Below are positions 10,902 to 23,413 of a DNA stretch of 64,000 bases, in pieces. The stretch spans positions 6,526,545-6,590,544 of the forward strand of contig CM020620.1 of the NCBI GenBank assembly GCA_009829735.1. The letters run 5' to 3'. Numbering within the stretch: position 1 is the stretch's first letter; each line of letters starts with the position of its first letter. The position numbers and the translations under genes were made by a program. Origin of the DNA: Pyropia yezoensis (Eukaryota > Rhodophyta > Bangiophyceae > Bangiales > Bangiaceae). Under the pieces are notes generated by a model. The model searched no databases and had not been told where the DNA came from. It saw nothing but the letters and a program-made list of their open reading frames with translations.

Positions 10902-13556
10902 TCAGACCACAGCAGATACAGGCGCTGGGCGGCGTCCTTGTGGTGGCGATAGCAGACGACCACTCCCCTCTTCCTCTTCCCGTGAAAGAAGTAGGGATTT
11001 CGCACCAGTAGTGGCCACCGCGCCATCGCCATCCACCACGGGAAAGCCGCCTGCCGTCGGGCCGACCGGTAGATGTCGCTGGGAGTACTTGATCCACGCA
11101 AACCAGCACTGTCCCATGAGGGCGAGCACGAGGCCGACGGCGTTAATAGGAGAAAAAACGTAACCCCAAGAGAAGAAGCCCAGAACAGTCTGCAGCACGT
11201 TCTTCACCTGGCCAGCGACGCTGGTTGTCAGCGGGGTGGTGATGTCCGTGCACAGGGAGGTGGAAAAGTTCCTGCGTCAAATAACAAACACAGGGATGCA
11301 TCACCAAGGTGGTTCACAAAAGGAAGAGAAAGAGAACAAGTAGATAGTCGGCGGGGATACAGTCAGAGCAATGCTTGGGACGGGGGCACCCGAGCAGAAG
11401 CAGATACGGCCCCAAGTGCATCGGCGAAGGTCACCGGCCGGCCGCACCAACCTGGACACCAACGCTGCCAAACGCACTGCCCCAACAACAAGGGGCAGGG
11501 CCGACACAACACCAGACAGGAATCCCAACCCGTCGCCGCCAACGTACACCAAAAAAGCACTGGCCGCCATCAGAAGAACTGACACGCCAAACCCAAAGCT
11601 CCACAAGTCTGGACGGGTTGAGAAGGCTTCAATGACGTTGCGAAGCTCCCCCGAAGCGGGCAGCAGAATGGCAATGAACGGCAAGCCCAACAGGGCGGTG
11701 TAGTACAGCAGCACCAGTGGGCTCATATCAATCTCCACCATCACCCGCTTGATGCTGGCCAGGTAGGCAGCGGTAAGGACGTTGTTGATGAAGACCAAGG
11801 CGTAACCAAGGCCAGAAAATGTACCATCGTCCAGCGCCGACACAAACGCGCCCACCGTCATAGTCACTACCGCGGCAATGAGGGAGCGGGAGTAGCGCTT
11901 GTTCAGCATGATGTACTCAGCCGCCATCACAAATAGCAACGTTAGCCGGCGAAACGCTGAAAACATCGGAATGTTGACGAGCGACAGCGCCGACAGCCCA
12001 ACGACCACATTGGCAATGAAAAGCAGCGTCGGTAGCAGTACCCGCAGCTGCTGAGAGCGGGTGAGTACGGGGAGCCTGGCTGGGCCCAGCAAGTCCATCA
12101 GGCTGAGGGTGAGCAGAGAGAATATCATCTGGCCCATCAGCAACGTGAAAGGGAAGTTGAAGCCGTAGCCCGACAGACAGCTCTTGTTGATGAAAATGGC
12201 GGACAACGACGAAACCGCAAAAAAGAGGATGACAGCCAGCACGTACAAGTTTTCTCGAAGCGATGCCTTGGCCTTTTCCAGTTCAGCCTCGGCCTCAGCT
12301 GCTCGGGCGTCCACAGCAAGTTCTTCCGCGTCGAGCACTGCCGCCTTGTACCGAGCCGCCAGGGACACTCCATGCTCCCCGTCGCTATCGCTGCTGCTGC
12401 TTGCAACCGAGTCCACATGACCAAGACCGCCAGTGGAGCCAACACGCACTGTCCGGCTGTCGCCGGCGCTGCTTCCTTCAAAGTCTGACAGATAACAACC
12501 GCCGGGCACGGGGCTACCGCCGGGTGACGAGCTCTGCCTCCCCGTCGTTCGCCGCACGAGCGGCCCAGGTGACTCGCTGGCAGTGGAGTAGACCGACTCG
12601 GCACTCGTCCACGGCGGCGGCAGAACGGTCGACTGACGCCCCAGCCTGCTGAGAGAGCCGCTTGGTGTCGCAGGCAAGACAACTGCAGCCGCCGCCGCTA
12701 CGTCCGTCACCGGCACAGGAGGCAGACCGGTCGGATCCCGAGCTGGGAGGAGTGACGCAATCTCCCGCACCCGCCGCACACTCGACCGGGCGGGGCCAGC
12801 CACCCATGGGTCCGGCTGGGTGGGCGCCCGACGGTCGCGGGGAGCTGCGGCATGCGCCACATCAAGGCGAGGACCGTCAAAGTAGGGCGGGGACAGCACC
12901 ACAACGTCCTCCCCATCGGGGTACCCTTCCTCCCTCATCGCCTCCACATTCATAAGGCGGCCACTGGTGATGCAAGCAAGAGCGGCCGTCGAAGCGGAAG
13001 CCTCAGAGGAGCTCGCCACCAGCGGCAGGTCGAGCAGATAAGGCCGGGTGTCTAGAGGGAGACGCAGCGAAGGCAGCAGCGGCGCGGACTCATCATCAAA
13101 TTGAGGGGGTGGAACCACCCGCACCTCCTCCACCGTCCGCGCCCATCGCGGCGAGGCCTCCACTACAGCAGGCAACCCGCTACCTGGCCCCACTGACGAA
13201 CTGCCAATGATCGCTGGGCAAACCTGCTCCGTCAACGGCACGGTCGCCGTAGAAGTTCCGCTGGGGATGGTACCCGACGGCTCTGTGGGGGTGGCAGTAG
13301 TCGGCAGTGCTGCTGAACGGGCAGGCTGCGTCCATTCGGATGCCATGGGCGGGGGCGTCGGCGGAGGGCCCGGTGGGGGCGGTCCGTTCCCGCCTTCGCC
13401 AACGAGCCCAGACCCCACAGCGGCAATGGCCGGGCGTCCAGCAGTCGGCGGCAGCACGGCGGTCACGGCGGACGCCTGCGACAGATGGCTGGCACCACCG
13501 CCAGTGGGTGAGGGAGGCGGTCGCCGGTCCACACCATCGTCGCCATCCCTACTCAT
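10902..13556 (-). CDS. Nucleotide-sugar transporter (TPT/NST family), two exons
   Basis: Membrane transporter of the drug/metabolite superfamily, probably importing a nucleotide sugar into the Golgi. It is nearest in feel to plant UDP-sugar or GDP-mannose carriers. Exon 1 is 11548-13556 (donor GTACGT) and exon 2 is 10902-11271 (acceptor TTTGACGCAG), 792 aa in total. The membrane core starts near residue 435 (ENLYVLAVILFFAVSSLSA) and has about ten hydrophobic segments. Landmarks are FINKSCLSGYGFNFPFTL, NIPMFSAFRRLTLLFVM and, in exon 2, TDITTPLTTSVAGQVKNVLQ. Splicing joins SAFLV to NFSTSL, as expected. An open frame extends to 13676 but begins with GTG, so I chose the ATG at 13556. The N-terminal 430 residues are Pro/Ser/Gly-rich, far beyond the usual 300-400 aa family length, and look disordered. 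Confidence 0.9.
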
Positions 13557-16083
13557 AGCGCCAGAGCAGCCGCCGCTCCTCGTTGCCGTCAACGTGGTCC
13601 CCAACACCGGCGACTCTGCCACCACTCTGTCGCTCCCTCGCCGCCCCCACCGGTGTCTCCCGCAAGACTCCTTCACGCCAGCCGTCGCAGGTACAGCGGC
13701 CGCTATGGGCAGCTGTCGTCGTGGTCACACCGGGTCAAACCTACCCCTGCTGCCACGCGCTCAGGGAATGCGGTCGCGGCTTGATCGAGAGCAACGGAAG
13801 AACGCGCGGCGGCCGGCCGGCGGTCTGATGGGCAGGCGCGCGGCGCCACCCACCGGCACTGTCGACCTCGTAACGAGAGGAGAGGGGGGGAGGAGTCTAG
13901 GCGTGACTACTCCACCGAGACACGCACGCCTGCGGGCCCGCCGCGGGGAACGAAGGTCAGCGCAGGGAGGGGAAGGGGGAGGTGAGGGCGTGGCGGCGGG
14001 AAGCTGACCCCGTTCCACCCACTCACAATGACAGCGGAGTGGGGCCTCGCCGAACCGCGTCGGCCATCGCAGCCCACCTGTGGCAGGGGATGCGGGAATG
14101 GGGGGGGGGGGGAGCGGACCAGTCACCCCGGACGCGGCAGTTGGATTAGAAAGGCAGGGGGAGGGGGGGGGGGGTAAGGCGCGCCCACAAGCCGACACAG
14201 CCGCAGGGCACCGCGACAATGAGCAGCAGGCAGAGACAGCGACCGCCCCCCCGGCGGGTGAAGAACACCACCGCCTGCCGCACGGGGCAGAAACACGGCC
14301 GCTTGGAGTCACCGGCCGAAGCAGCATCCGCCGGGGCCGCTCCCACTCGTGTCGGTAAGGCAGCTGCACCGCCGTAGCCCGTTTTTGATTCCCCCCCGCC
14401 ACCCATCGTGGCGTGACGGGCACGATCGCGCAGCATGCGCGGGCGGCCCCCCCACCCCAATTTGCACCCCTCCCCGAATTCGACGCGGCCACGCTCACGC
14501 GTCGGGGAGAGGACGGCACCGACGGGATGACGATGCGTGCACGACGTGCCATGAATACATACATAATATGCATGTTATGTACGTTTGAGTCGTTGATCTC
14601 GTGCTCAGGGACGCTACAAATGAAACGTGGCACAAGTACCTTCAATTTACCTCGAAGACGGGGCAGTTCAGTTGCCGGTACACGAGAGATACCTCCGTTC
14701 ATTCCAGCTCAGCGTCAGCAGTACTGTAGGCGGCACTCGCGAGGGGATCAGGCATAGATAGTGCAGCAAGGACACGCGCACACAGCGGTGAAGAGTCACC
14801 AGAGCTGTCCATGCCAGCACCACCGTTCCAGCGCCCGTGGCACTCACCCCTCGGCAAGTGTCCCGGCCGCGCCATTCGGCCACGACGCTGGTCGCGCTGT
14901 CGCGCAGAGCGACTGGCCGCAGTGACCTGACCACCCGATGGCGGTAGAGACACCCACCCCCACCCAGTCCTCGTCTGCGTGTGTAGCAGCATGTGCGCCG
15001 AGCGGCCACGTCGCTTCCCCCCTTCGCCTCCTCCGCCCCGCCCCACCCGTGGCCTTGGCGCTCGACGTGCCGGTCGACGCTTGGCCTGTGACGGCCGAGG
15101 CGGTGGGGGAGCAGGGAGCCACCCCCACGGGCGAGTGGACTCCTCACTCCCTGCGGCGATGATAGTGTCGGCCGCCTTCCGGGTCGCTGGCCGCTCGCGC
15201 GAGTGCGCGTGCGCTTGGCGCTGTCTCCGCCCCCCCTCACCGCGCCCTCGCGCGCCCGTTCGCCAGGTGGCTGCGTCGCGCGCGCGGTCCGCGGCGGAGG
15301 CCATCAAGCCACCGGCGGGTGGCCGTGGCTCTGTGAGAGTCGGGGGGGGAGGGGGGTGGCAGTGGCGCTGGTGTGGGCAAAAGTGCCGGGGGAACGAGTG
15401 GTAGTTGCGTTGGCATGAGCTGAGGGGGGGTGGGAGGCTGGCGAGCCACAAGGGCGGTGTGGGAAGTGAGGTAGCAATCCCACCCGCGCACCCCGCCCGC
15501 GCCTGTGCGGGCGTGGCCTCTATTGCTGCTGCTGCTGCTGCTGGCGGCGCCGTTACTGTCGCCGCTGTCACTGCGGGCGCGCCAGGTGGGGGTGTGGCGC
15601 GCAGGGACTACCAACGACGAGAGGTGCTGAGCGCATGGGACACGCCCGTGGGGGGGGGGTGAAGGGCGCCGGGAGTTTGTGACCGCGCCAGTGTCGCCGG
15701 CGCATCCTGCTACGGGGGCCGCGCGGGTGCCCTCCACCATGATGGCGGCCAACGATTGGCGTGCTGGCGGCTGCCGGAGCGGCGACTGCAGTGTACAAAA
15801 AGCCAGAGGAAGTTCTTCCACACGGCGGTGAGGTGCATCCAGCTCCAGCGAGTGACCCGCTCGCTATCGGGAGTTGTCGGCCTGTCTGGCTAGACAGCAC
15901 GTCATCCCGTCTGGACGGCATCGCTCTCAGCTGATATCCGCCGGTGTCGTCTGGACGCTGCGTACATTCCTTGTCTTTCTCGTGTGCCCACAACTCTGCA
16001 CAAACGCTGATATTCCCCACGCCCTACGCTGCCCCCCACACCTCTCCCCACCCATAACTGTTTGTGATTCACGGGCAGGCCCC
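13557..16083. other. Intergenic region, no convincing gene
   Basis: 2.5 kb between the divergent transporter and methyltransferase genes. Long ORFs on both strands are Arg/Pro-rich and motif-free. G-runs occur at 14101-14112 and 14165-14174. A small AT-rich island with the inverted repeat acataa-tatgcatg-ttatgt lies around 14561-14581. Confidence 0.5.
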
Positions 16084-17395
16084 ATGTCGATCACCCTTGG
16101 CGCGCCGACGCCGCGACCGTCGCGGTCGCCGTCGCCAGTGTCCTTTCACAGGGGTGATGGGCCGGCGGCGGTCCCGCGAGCGGGAGGCCTGCAGCGACTC
16201 TTCCCCGCGGGCACCAGCCGCCGTGGTCGACTCATCAGCTGTCTACTCATCGCCTTCTCCATTGGCAGCGTGAGCCTGTTCCTGGTGGGTGCCCCCATCG
16301 GCTTGGATGCCCTGTCGCCGTCGACGGCGGAAGACGTGTCGGCACCGACGGTGCTTCGGCAGGAGGACGCCCCCGCCGACCCGTCTCTGACTGGCGGGCT
16401 CGCGGAGGTGGCGGGCGTCGCTTCTGATGGGGAGTCTGCAGACGCGGGTGCCGGCGAGCTCGCACCGGAAGCCATGGACGGGGCGCCATCGAGTCAAGAC
16501 GGTCTATCTCCCGAGACGCTCAAGGCTCTATGGATGACACGTCAGGAGGCGGGGTCGATGCTGGAAGTGATGCACAAGGACATGACATACCTCGAGTACG
16601 GCTCGGGCGGCAGCACGATGGCGTTTGCTCCCATGGCGAAACGAGCCTACTCAATTGAACACGACAGTAAGTTGCCTTCGTGGGTCCTGCAGCACACGGG
16701 GGCGGGAGCGAGGCCACTTCGCGCTCTGCTGCTGCCTGGCTGGCTGTGTGTATCGGGCGCCCGGGCTGTGTTCCCTGTCCCGCTGCTTGAACCTAGACTC
16801 ACCCCTGTCGCCACTACTGGCGCTGCCAGTGTTGTCTTGATGTTACTGTTGTTTGTTTTGCGTGCTTCACTTTCGCCTGTGTCACCATCCTTCTCCCCTC
16901 ACACCCCGGCGTGTCGCAACTGCAGAGGAATGGTGCTTGCGGATGCAGGAGAAACTGGCAGTCAATGGGCTTTCTGAGCGCGTCACCTACACGTGCGCGC
17001 CCGTGGACCGGGGCACGGGCGGGTGGGGCGTCAGCCATGCGTTTGAGGAGGGCACCTACCGTGTCTTCAAGTCCTACGTCGACGCGGTGACCACCCTCAA
17101 CGAGAGCGTCTATGACATTGTTCTTATCGACGGGCGTGCCCGTGTGGCGTGTGCTCTCAAGGTGTTGCCATACCTCAATGACGACTCGCTCGTGCTCCTC
17201 CACGACGCGCGACGGGAGAAGTACGCGCCCATCCTCAATTACTATGACCCGCTCGGGGAGGTGGTGGGCACCTACGGGGTGCGCCTGTTCCGGCGGAAGC
17301 GGGGTATTGAGTCGCAGCTGCCGCTCTCAGACGAGACCATCCATGCGGCATATGAAAATGGTGGCAAGGTCCAGTCGGCGCCCGTTGCAACATGA
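16084..17395 (+). CDS. Type II membrane-anchored SAM methyltransferase-like protein
   Basis: Probable Golgi or ER lumenal class I (Rossmann) methyltransferase-like protein; substrate unknown. Exon 1 is 16084-16666 (donor GTAAGT) and exon 2 is 16926-17395 (acceptor AACTGCAG), giving 350 aa. The junction makes SIEHDKEWCLRM, the normal motif II context. A single hydrophobic anchor lies at residues 50-70 (LISCLLIAFSIGSVSLFLVG) after a short basic N-terminus, the signature of a type II protein. A low-complexity stem covers about 75-140. Motif I is TYLEYGSGGSTMAFAP near 168-183. Later blocks are YDIVLIDGRARV and DSLVLLHDARREKY. The ATG at 16084 follows no upstream in-frame ATG. It resembles Methyltransf_24-type proteins of plants and algae, but the exact family is uncertain. 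Confidence 0.87.
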
Positions 17396-18662
17396 GAGCC
17401 GGTCGAGGGTTCCTGACGCCGAGGCGGGAGCGCAGCATGACACAGCCACAGGCGTTTTCACTGCGTCTGTCGCTGTGCCGCCGCAACGACCCGCAGAGCA
17501 AGAGTGCTAGCCATTTTCCGCACTTCGCTCGGCTGTCTGCCGCCTCGTTGAACACCCTATCTGGGTTGCTGGGGAAGATGAATGTCCCGTCAGTGGTAGA
17601 GCGTGTGTGGCCTTGGCGCCGCGCCAACTTGGTCATGGCGGCACTGTCCTTCCGCCACGTCGCTGCTTGCTCGCTGCTGACTTCGTCTGCTGTTTGCCTC
17701 ACCTGTTGCGGAGAGGTTTTGAAAGGGGGAGACAAATGTGACTAAATAGGATGCCGACGTTGTTCTTTATCTTCGTAGCATGAACACACTAACGTGGGAG
17801 CGTCAAACCGACGGCGACGACGCCGCACTGGATGGCTGCCAATGGGCTTCGCTCGGTGGCCACACCTACGACTGCCTCCTTCGCGTGCGTGCTCGGGCAA
17901 ACAGGCTGCGGTCCCAGCCGGACGGGGAACGCCCTACGCCAGACGCGTCTCCCACTCTCACTCATTCATTGGCAGTGGCCGCGCGCATGACAATCTCCCC
18001 TCCCGGTCTGATGCTCACCCGCATGGCACAATCGATGGTGCGCGCGGTAGTCCGACCACGGCGGCTACCAAGACAAAGGGGCACCGCGCCCACGTGCCGT
18101 GAGGGCCGCCCCAGCGGAGTGGGGGCACCCCCACGACGTACTGCGACAAGGTGCTGTCACATCTCCACTAGACATGCCTACGTATAATTTTACTTGTACA
18201 ACAGCCGCATCAGGCGCCTGGTCCGCCCCCTCCCGCCTTCCCCAACCCAGAAACGCACCACGCCGGTACAGACGTGGTGGAACCCCGAGGCGACGCGAGC
18301 AGCCAGCTGTCGTGCTGAAAGGACGCCGGACGTGAGGCCACTCGGGTGTCCCCTCCACACGAATTGACCAGCATCCACAGGCCCAGAAAAATCCAAGGCG
18401 GCGGTGCAGAGCCCCCAGCACGGACACTGCCGCCGCGGCCACCGGTCACGGGCTCGCCCGCGCACCCACGTGGCCGACGGCAGCACGTCGGGCCCAGGCT
18501 GTGGGCGCGCCGATGCGCCCGACAGTGGCGCGTCAATCGGTAGCCGACCGCCCGACCGCCAGCCCGCTCGCCCGGCCGCCGCGACCGCAAACGCCCAGCC
18601 AGCCCACCTCACCAGACGCCCGCCGCGGCCGCGGAAAACCCTCCGCAACCCCGCTTCGACCC
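17396..18662. other. Intergenic region, no convincing gene
   Basis: 1.27 kb between the methyltransferase and the low-complexity gene. The ORFs at 17780-18187 and 18190-18726 lack recognisable motifs or codon bias. Nothing else seen. Confidence 0.45.
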
Positions 18663-20107
18663 TCACGGCATGTCGCGGGCCGCCCAGTGCCCGCCCGCCG
18701 CGCCGTCTGCTATATCCAGTCGCCACGCGTCCTCGGCGCCACTGCCACCGTCAACGGCACGGCCGTCAGTGTCGGCGTTGGCAATGGCGGCGACGGCGGC
18801 TGTCGTACCCACTGCGTCTCCCTCTGGCGGCCGTGGGGGCGGCGGCGCCGTCGGCGCACCCTCAGCGACAGCGGACGGGTGAGCCAGCCCGCCGTCACTG
18901 CCTTCGCTACCGCCGCCACCACCGTCCACGTCGTTGCCATTGTCACCGTCCCCACCGTCGCCATTGTCTCCGACACCGCGGAGGCCACTGCCCGCATCCT
19001 CGTCAGCGCCATTCAGGTTCCACGAAGACCACTCGTCGACCAGGACATCGAGGGCCCGTGGCTCATCCTGAGCGCCTCCGCCGCCAACGCTGTCGCCGTC
19101 AAGCGCGGCCGCAACGTTGCCATCCCCGGCGGACATGGCGCTGCCAAGAGCCACCTCCCCCGCCACCGCCATTGTCCCCCGCGCGCGCGTGGCGCTCTTT
19201 CTCGGCGGAAGCCGCTCAGGGCGGCGCCCGCGCGCCACCCCTCCCGCTCCTCCATTAGGCACCGCGCGCGGGGCGGAGCGGGCACGAACGCTGCCGCCGC
19301 CGCTGGCACCGTCGCCGTCGCCGCCGTCGCCGTTCCCGTCAACGTCTGGAGCGGCCACACAGCGGCCGCCGGCGCCTCCGCAAGCACCTCCACAACCACC
19401 GTCGATGCCAACGTCACTGTCGACGGAGGGGCATCGAATGCACGACCGCGGGGAGGAGTGGCAGCCGTCGAGGCTCCCACCACTACTACTGCTGCTGCCG
19501 TACGCGCCGGCGCCCCCCCAGCGTGACAAAAGCGGCCGGTCGCCGCCGCTGCCGCCCCCGCCGCCGCCGCCACCGCCGCCGCCGCCGCCAGGGCCAGTTG
19601 ATCCCTCGTCGTCGTCCTCGCCATCAGGGGGCGGAAGTCCCCTCCGCCGCCCGGCGCCGCCCGACCGCACAGGCGACCGCCACGGCCGGAGATGGGCCGA
19701 AGCAAACGCGCGGGGCGGCCGCAGCGGGCGGCCGTCGGCGTCGACGAGCGGCGCCTTGTTACTCATCCCAAAGTAGTAGCCGCGCCGATTAGCCTCAGCC
19801 GTCCGCAGCGCCGAGTAGCGGATGGACTGTCGCATGTCGTGCCAGTGGGTCTCCCGTGCCGCCTGCGCGGCACGGTCCGCCTCCTCCTCGTCACTGCCCC
19901 CGTCGGCAGCCGCGGCCGCGGCCGCGGCGGCCGCAGCTGCAGCCGCAGCGTCGTAGCCTGCGGCAAAGACGAGCTCATCGCGCGACCGACGGGGAGGAGA
20001 AGAGGAGAGGGGCCGCCGGGGGGAAAATGACAGGGACGGGGCAGACGTGCGTCGCCTTCGGGAGGCCACGCTGGGGGACGTCCAGTTGGTGGGGGGGGGG
20101 TCGACAT
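18663..20107 (-). CDS. Hypothetical low-complexity protein; 5' end disturbed by a homopolymer
   Basis: Open frame 18663-20069 (468 codons) on the minus strand; function unknown. Most of it is Ala, Gly, Ser and Asp runs. One block looks real: THWHDMRQSIRYSALRTAEA followed by RRGYYFGMSNKAP (residues about 75-107). A short second block reads LDVLVDEWSSWNLNGAD. The frame begins with GTG, and the first in-frame ATG is internal, at 19835. An ATG at 20107 in good context (CCATGTCG) is out of frame only because the C-run at 20091-20100 (minus-strand reading) has 10 bases; 11 would join it to the main frame. So either a base is missing in the sequence, or the start is in an upstream exon. Plus-strand ORFs across this interval look like shadows. 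Confidence 0.5.
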
Positions 20108-23100
20108 GGCGGGGGGCGGCGGCGCCGGTCGTGCCGGCTCACCGCCGCCTCGGGTTCTGCGGTCACTGCACCGTCAAGGCGCAAGCAGTCAGGGACGAAG
20201 AGAGAGCCAAAAGAAGAGAGGGAAGCGAGTCCGCCACGGGGGAAAGGAGCGCAGAATGGTTGGAGACACCAAGAGGATGAGCTAGCACGAGAAGCCGAGC
20301 CACAGCGCCACGGAGCAGGCTCCAACAATGAGCGAGGTTGGCCGGCGAGCCAGCCGCCGCACACTCCCCGCGTCGTCCGCGCGTATCTTGGCCAACAACT
20401 AGCAACGAGCCCTTGTGACGGACGGTGGCTGGGGGCCCCGAGCGCCGGCGTCGCCAGCCCACCACGGCACGAACCGGCACGGTGCAACACACACACGACG
20501 GTCCCGTCCACGCCCCACCTGGAGGCGCGGGGGGGATGGGAGGCGGCGGGAGGGCGCACGACGGCAACGGCGCCGGGACAGTGACGGGTGGGGATGGGAA
20601 CGGGCCGGAGTAGACCCGACAGGCACACAGAACAAAGAAAGAAAAGCCGGCTCCCCGACTGCAGCGGGGGGTCGTCACACGGCCGCAGGGACGCCCCCCA
20701 GCCCCAACCACGCACACGCACGTGGAGGAGGTGTGCACACCGTCGCCGGGGTCGGCGGTCCACCCACCATGGGCGAGCATCGTCCTTGAGAGGTGCTGGG
20801 AGGGTGGTGTTGGGCAGGGTCCCACGCCGCGCCCCTCCCCCGGGCCTGCAGCCGGCCCGATGGTGGGGGAGCCGTCGGGCGGCGCGGCGGTGGACAGGCC
20901 AGACCGCCTCCCCAGCCACTCGCTGCCTTACGGGTGGCTGTGGTGCGTCAGGGTGGCTGGCGGAACCGCCACCACCGCCAGTGGGGCCATCATGGCCGCA
21001 TAGAGTCGACGCCACAAAGGCATACAGGACGCACGCAGAGCGGGGGGGGGGGGCAGCCAGCAGGGGAGTGTACAGCCCCGTAATGGGAACTGAGGAGGGG
21101 GGCGGTGGCGTGGGCGCCCAGCCTTCGTGCGGCCCCGAGACGCGCTGCGTGCTCCTCGCGGTCGCTCCAGAGGCTCAGCCATCCAATCGCCGTACATGGG
21201 TCCATGGTACGCTGCGCGGGGTGGGCGGGTGAGAGGGGGCGAAGGGTGCAGGGCGCTGTCCAGATTTTAGTTGCCCAGAGCCGATTTGTCCCTCCCGATC
21301 CCGAAGAGAGTCGACCCACACGCACCGCCGACCGGGCTGTCAATCATCGTTGCCCCGGCTCGGACGTGTTGGAGAGCGCAGCAGGGAGGGGGCGCGCCAT
21401 TCACCCAGGCGGCCGGCTCGGGTCCAATCGATCATCTATCAGGCGCCGTCCGCCGCCGAGCCCCACGCTTGGGACGCACGAGAAGTATCCCCCGCCAGAA
21501 AAGGGGTCGTCAACCTATCGGCGTCCACGAAGCGGGCCAAGACAGCCCCTGTGGCCCTCGGTTGAGGTCGGGCCAGCCGCACACGAGGTCCGCCGGGGCC
21601 CAGCCCCCCCCCCCACGTGGAAGCTCGCCGTCACACGCCGCGCAGTCCGCCTGCATATGCGCTGTGGATTGCACCCTGCCGCCGCTGTAGAGCAATGTGC
21701 GGTCAGCGGCTCTTCTCCATGCTTGCTGCCGCTTGCCTCGCCCGCGCAGTGGTTGGCGGCGGGCTGACCCCAGTCCATGCGTCTGGTACCCGCCTGGAGA
21801 CCCCCCGTGAAGTCACTCGGGATGGAAAAACGACCGGTAGGTCCGCCCGAAGCAGAACGTTCGCGCCAGTCCTCTTGTCGAGCCTGCACAGCTTGACAAC
21901 CATCAAAGGACCGTGGGATCAATCGCGGCCTCCCATTGGCAGCCCTCATTGGGCCAGCACTGGCGGGGGAAGGTGGCCACTTGTGGGACTCCGAGGCGAT
22001 CGGCGTTGGGAGGGCCCTCACCCTCCTTTTTGTGGCTCTGCTGTGGGGCGTGCACCCCTCCTGCCGCCAAACTCAAAACGGCGACTCGCAGTCACATCAT
22101 GAGAGCCATGATGGCTGTTTCCGACCAAGGTACAGTAAGGGAAAGGCTGTGTCCGGCACGAGCGGCCATTTTGCACCCAAAGAAGGCGTTCAAATCCTGA
22201 AGTTCAGGCGCGAGGCTGTCCACGTAAGGCGGCGACATAACCATCTGGGCCTCGACCTGAAGCCGGTCGTTCAAGCTCATCAGGGGCGGCGGTGTGGCGC
22301 CCCCCTGCCGCCTCATGACGATGGAGGTCCCCCAATCCTCAAGACTGTCCGGTACACCCTTGGACCGCACGACCGCACGCGTGTGGACAAAGAAGGGCGA
22401 GGGGGTTCCATTTCATGATGGGCGGATGGGACGGGTGCGTGTTGCAAGCCACCGCCCACCATGCACTATGTATATATACATATACCGCCAGTGAGTGGAC
22501 CAGTTGCGCGGCGGCCAGGCGGTTGGGGAGCCGACCCACGACCTGCTCGACATGGCGTACGCTACCCTTCGTATCGGGTGATCTGAGCCAGCCAGACCAA
22601 ACTTCAGCGCCCGCGTGTGTCGGCGTCGTGAACCGGGACCGTGAAAAAAAACAACAGAATAATATTATTAAATATGTCATATTATGTACATAACATGTAT
22701 ATCACAGGTGCATGCAGCCCGCCATGGTCAGGGTCCTCGTACGCCCCATCCCCGCCTCGCCCGAGAAGTCACGACAACGAGGCGCGGGGGCGGCCTGCGC
22801 GTTTTGGGCGCACGCCCGCGCTTCGACCTAGGACGGGTCAACCCACTCACGGACCGTGGTCGCCGCCGCCTTCGTTCATGAACAAATATGAAGTAGTCTT
22901 GTACAGATTTCTGAACTCGGAATTAGTAATGCTCGCGGAAACACTTCGACTTGGAGCAGAGGACGATTCACGGTTGATAGCGGCTTGAGACGGTTCCTGA
23001 GACGCGTTTTAAAGTGCAAACACTACTTGCTGCAATGTTTCTTGCGTCCTTACGAAAGATTTCTTCTCTCCAGTCGCAGCAGCCACTCGACTGTCAACGA

Positions 23101-23413
23101 GTGGCGATCCCCCGGGCCAGCATCCTGCGCCCTATGCCCCGCCGGTCCGGGAGGGCCATCCAAGGCGACACATACAGTAGTTATTGGACTACGTCCGGCT
23201 GGGTTATATGTGGTCCACATATAACCCAGCCGCACTCGCACGAAGGAAACTCTCCATTTATGAAGAGAAGTCTCTATCCCACCGGAATTCGAATGCGGAC
23301 ACCCACAAATTAGGACTGGCCAGAAACACAATTGCTGTTCTGGTCAAACACAGCGCGCACGGACGCGACACCCCACCGCCGTCACCACCACCGTCTCAGA
23401 CATTGTCGCCTTT
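20108..23413. other. Intergenic region with one possible short exon
   Basis: 3.3 kb with no clear gene. On the minus strand, 22092-22370 contains a stretch that reads like real protein (SLNDRLQVEAQMVMSPPYVD, then SLAPELQDLNAFFG), but it has no partner exon I can identify. An AT-rich island with tatatatacatata lies around 22469-22483. The 12-bp palindrome TTATGTACATAA is at 22683-22694. Confidence 0.4.
23196..23232. repeat. Near-perfect 37-bp palindrome
   Basis: 18-nt arms at 23196-23213 and 23215-23232 are exact reverse complements with a single T between them. The left arm is CGGCTGGGTTATATGTGG. It lies 180 bp upstream of the interrupted gene at 23414. It could be a regulatory cruciform, a fold-back relic or the footprint of a small transposon. 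Confidence 0.85.

Noticed and set aside
14668-15821. Several 190-290 codon ORFs in the spacer before the methyltransferase
   Set aside because: Low complexity, mutually overlapping, no splice structure or motifs.
18404-19776. Plus-strand ORFs of 220-340 codons across the low-complexity gene
   Set aside because: Arg/Pro/Ala repeats that mirror the minus-strand Gly/Asp/Ala frame; treated as shadows.
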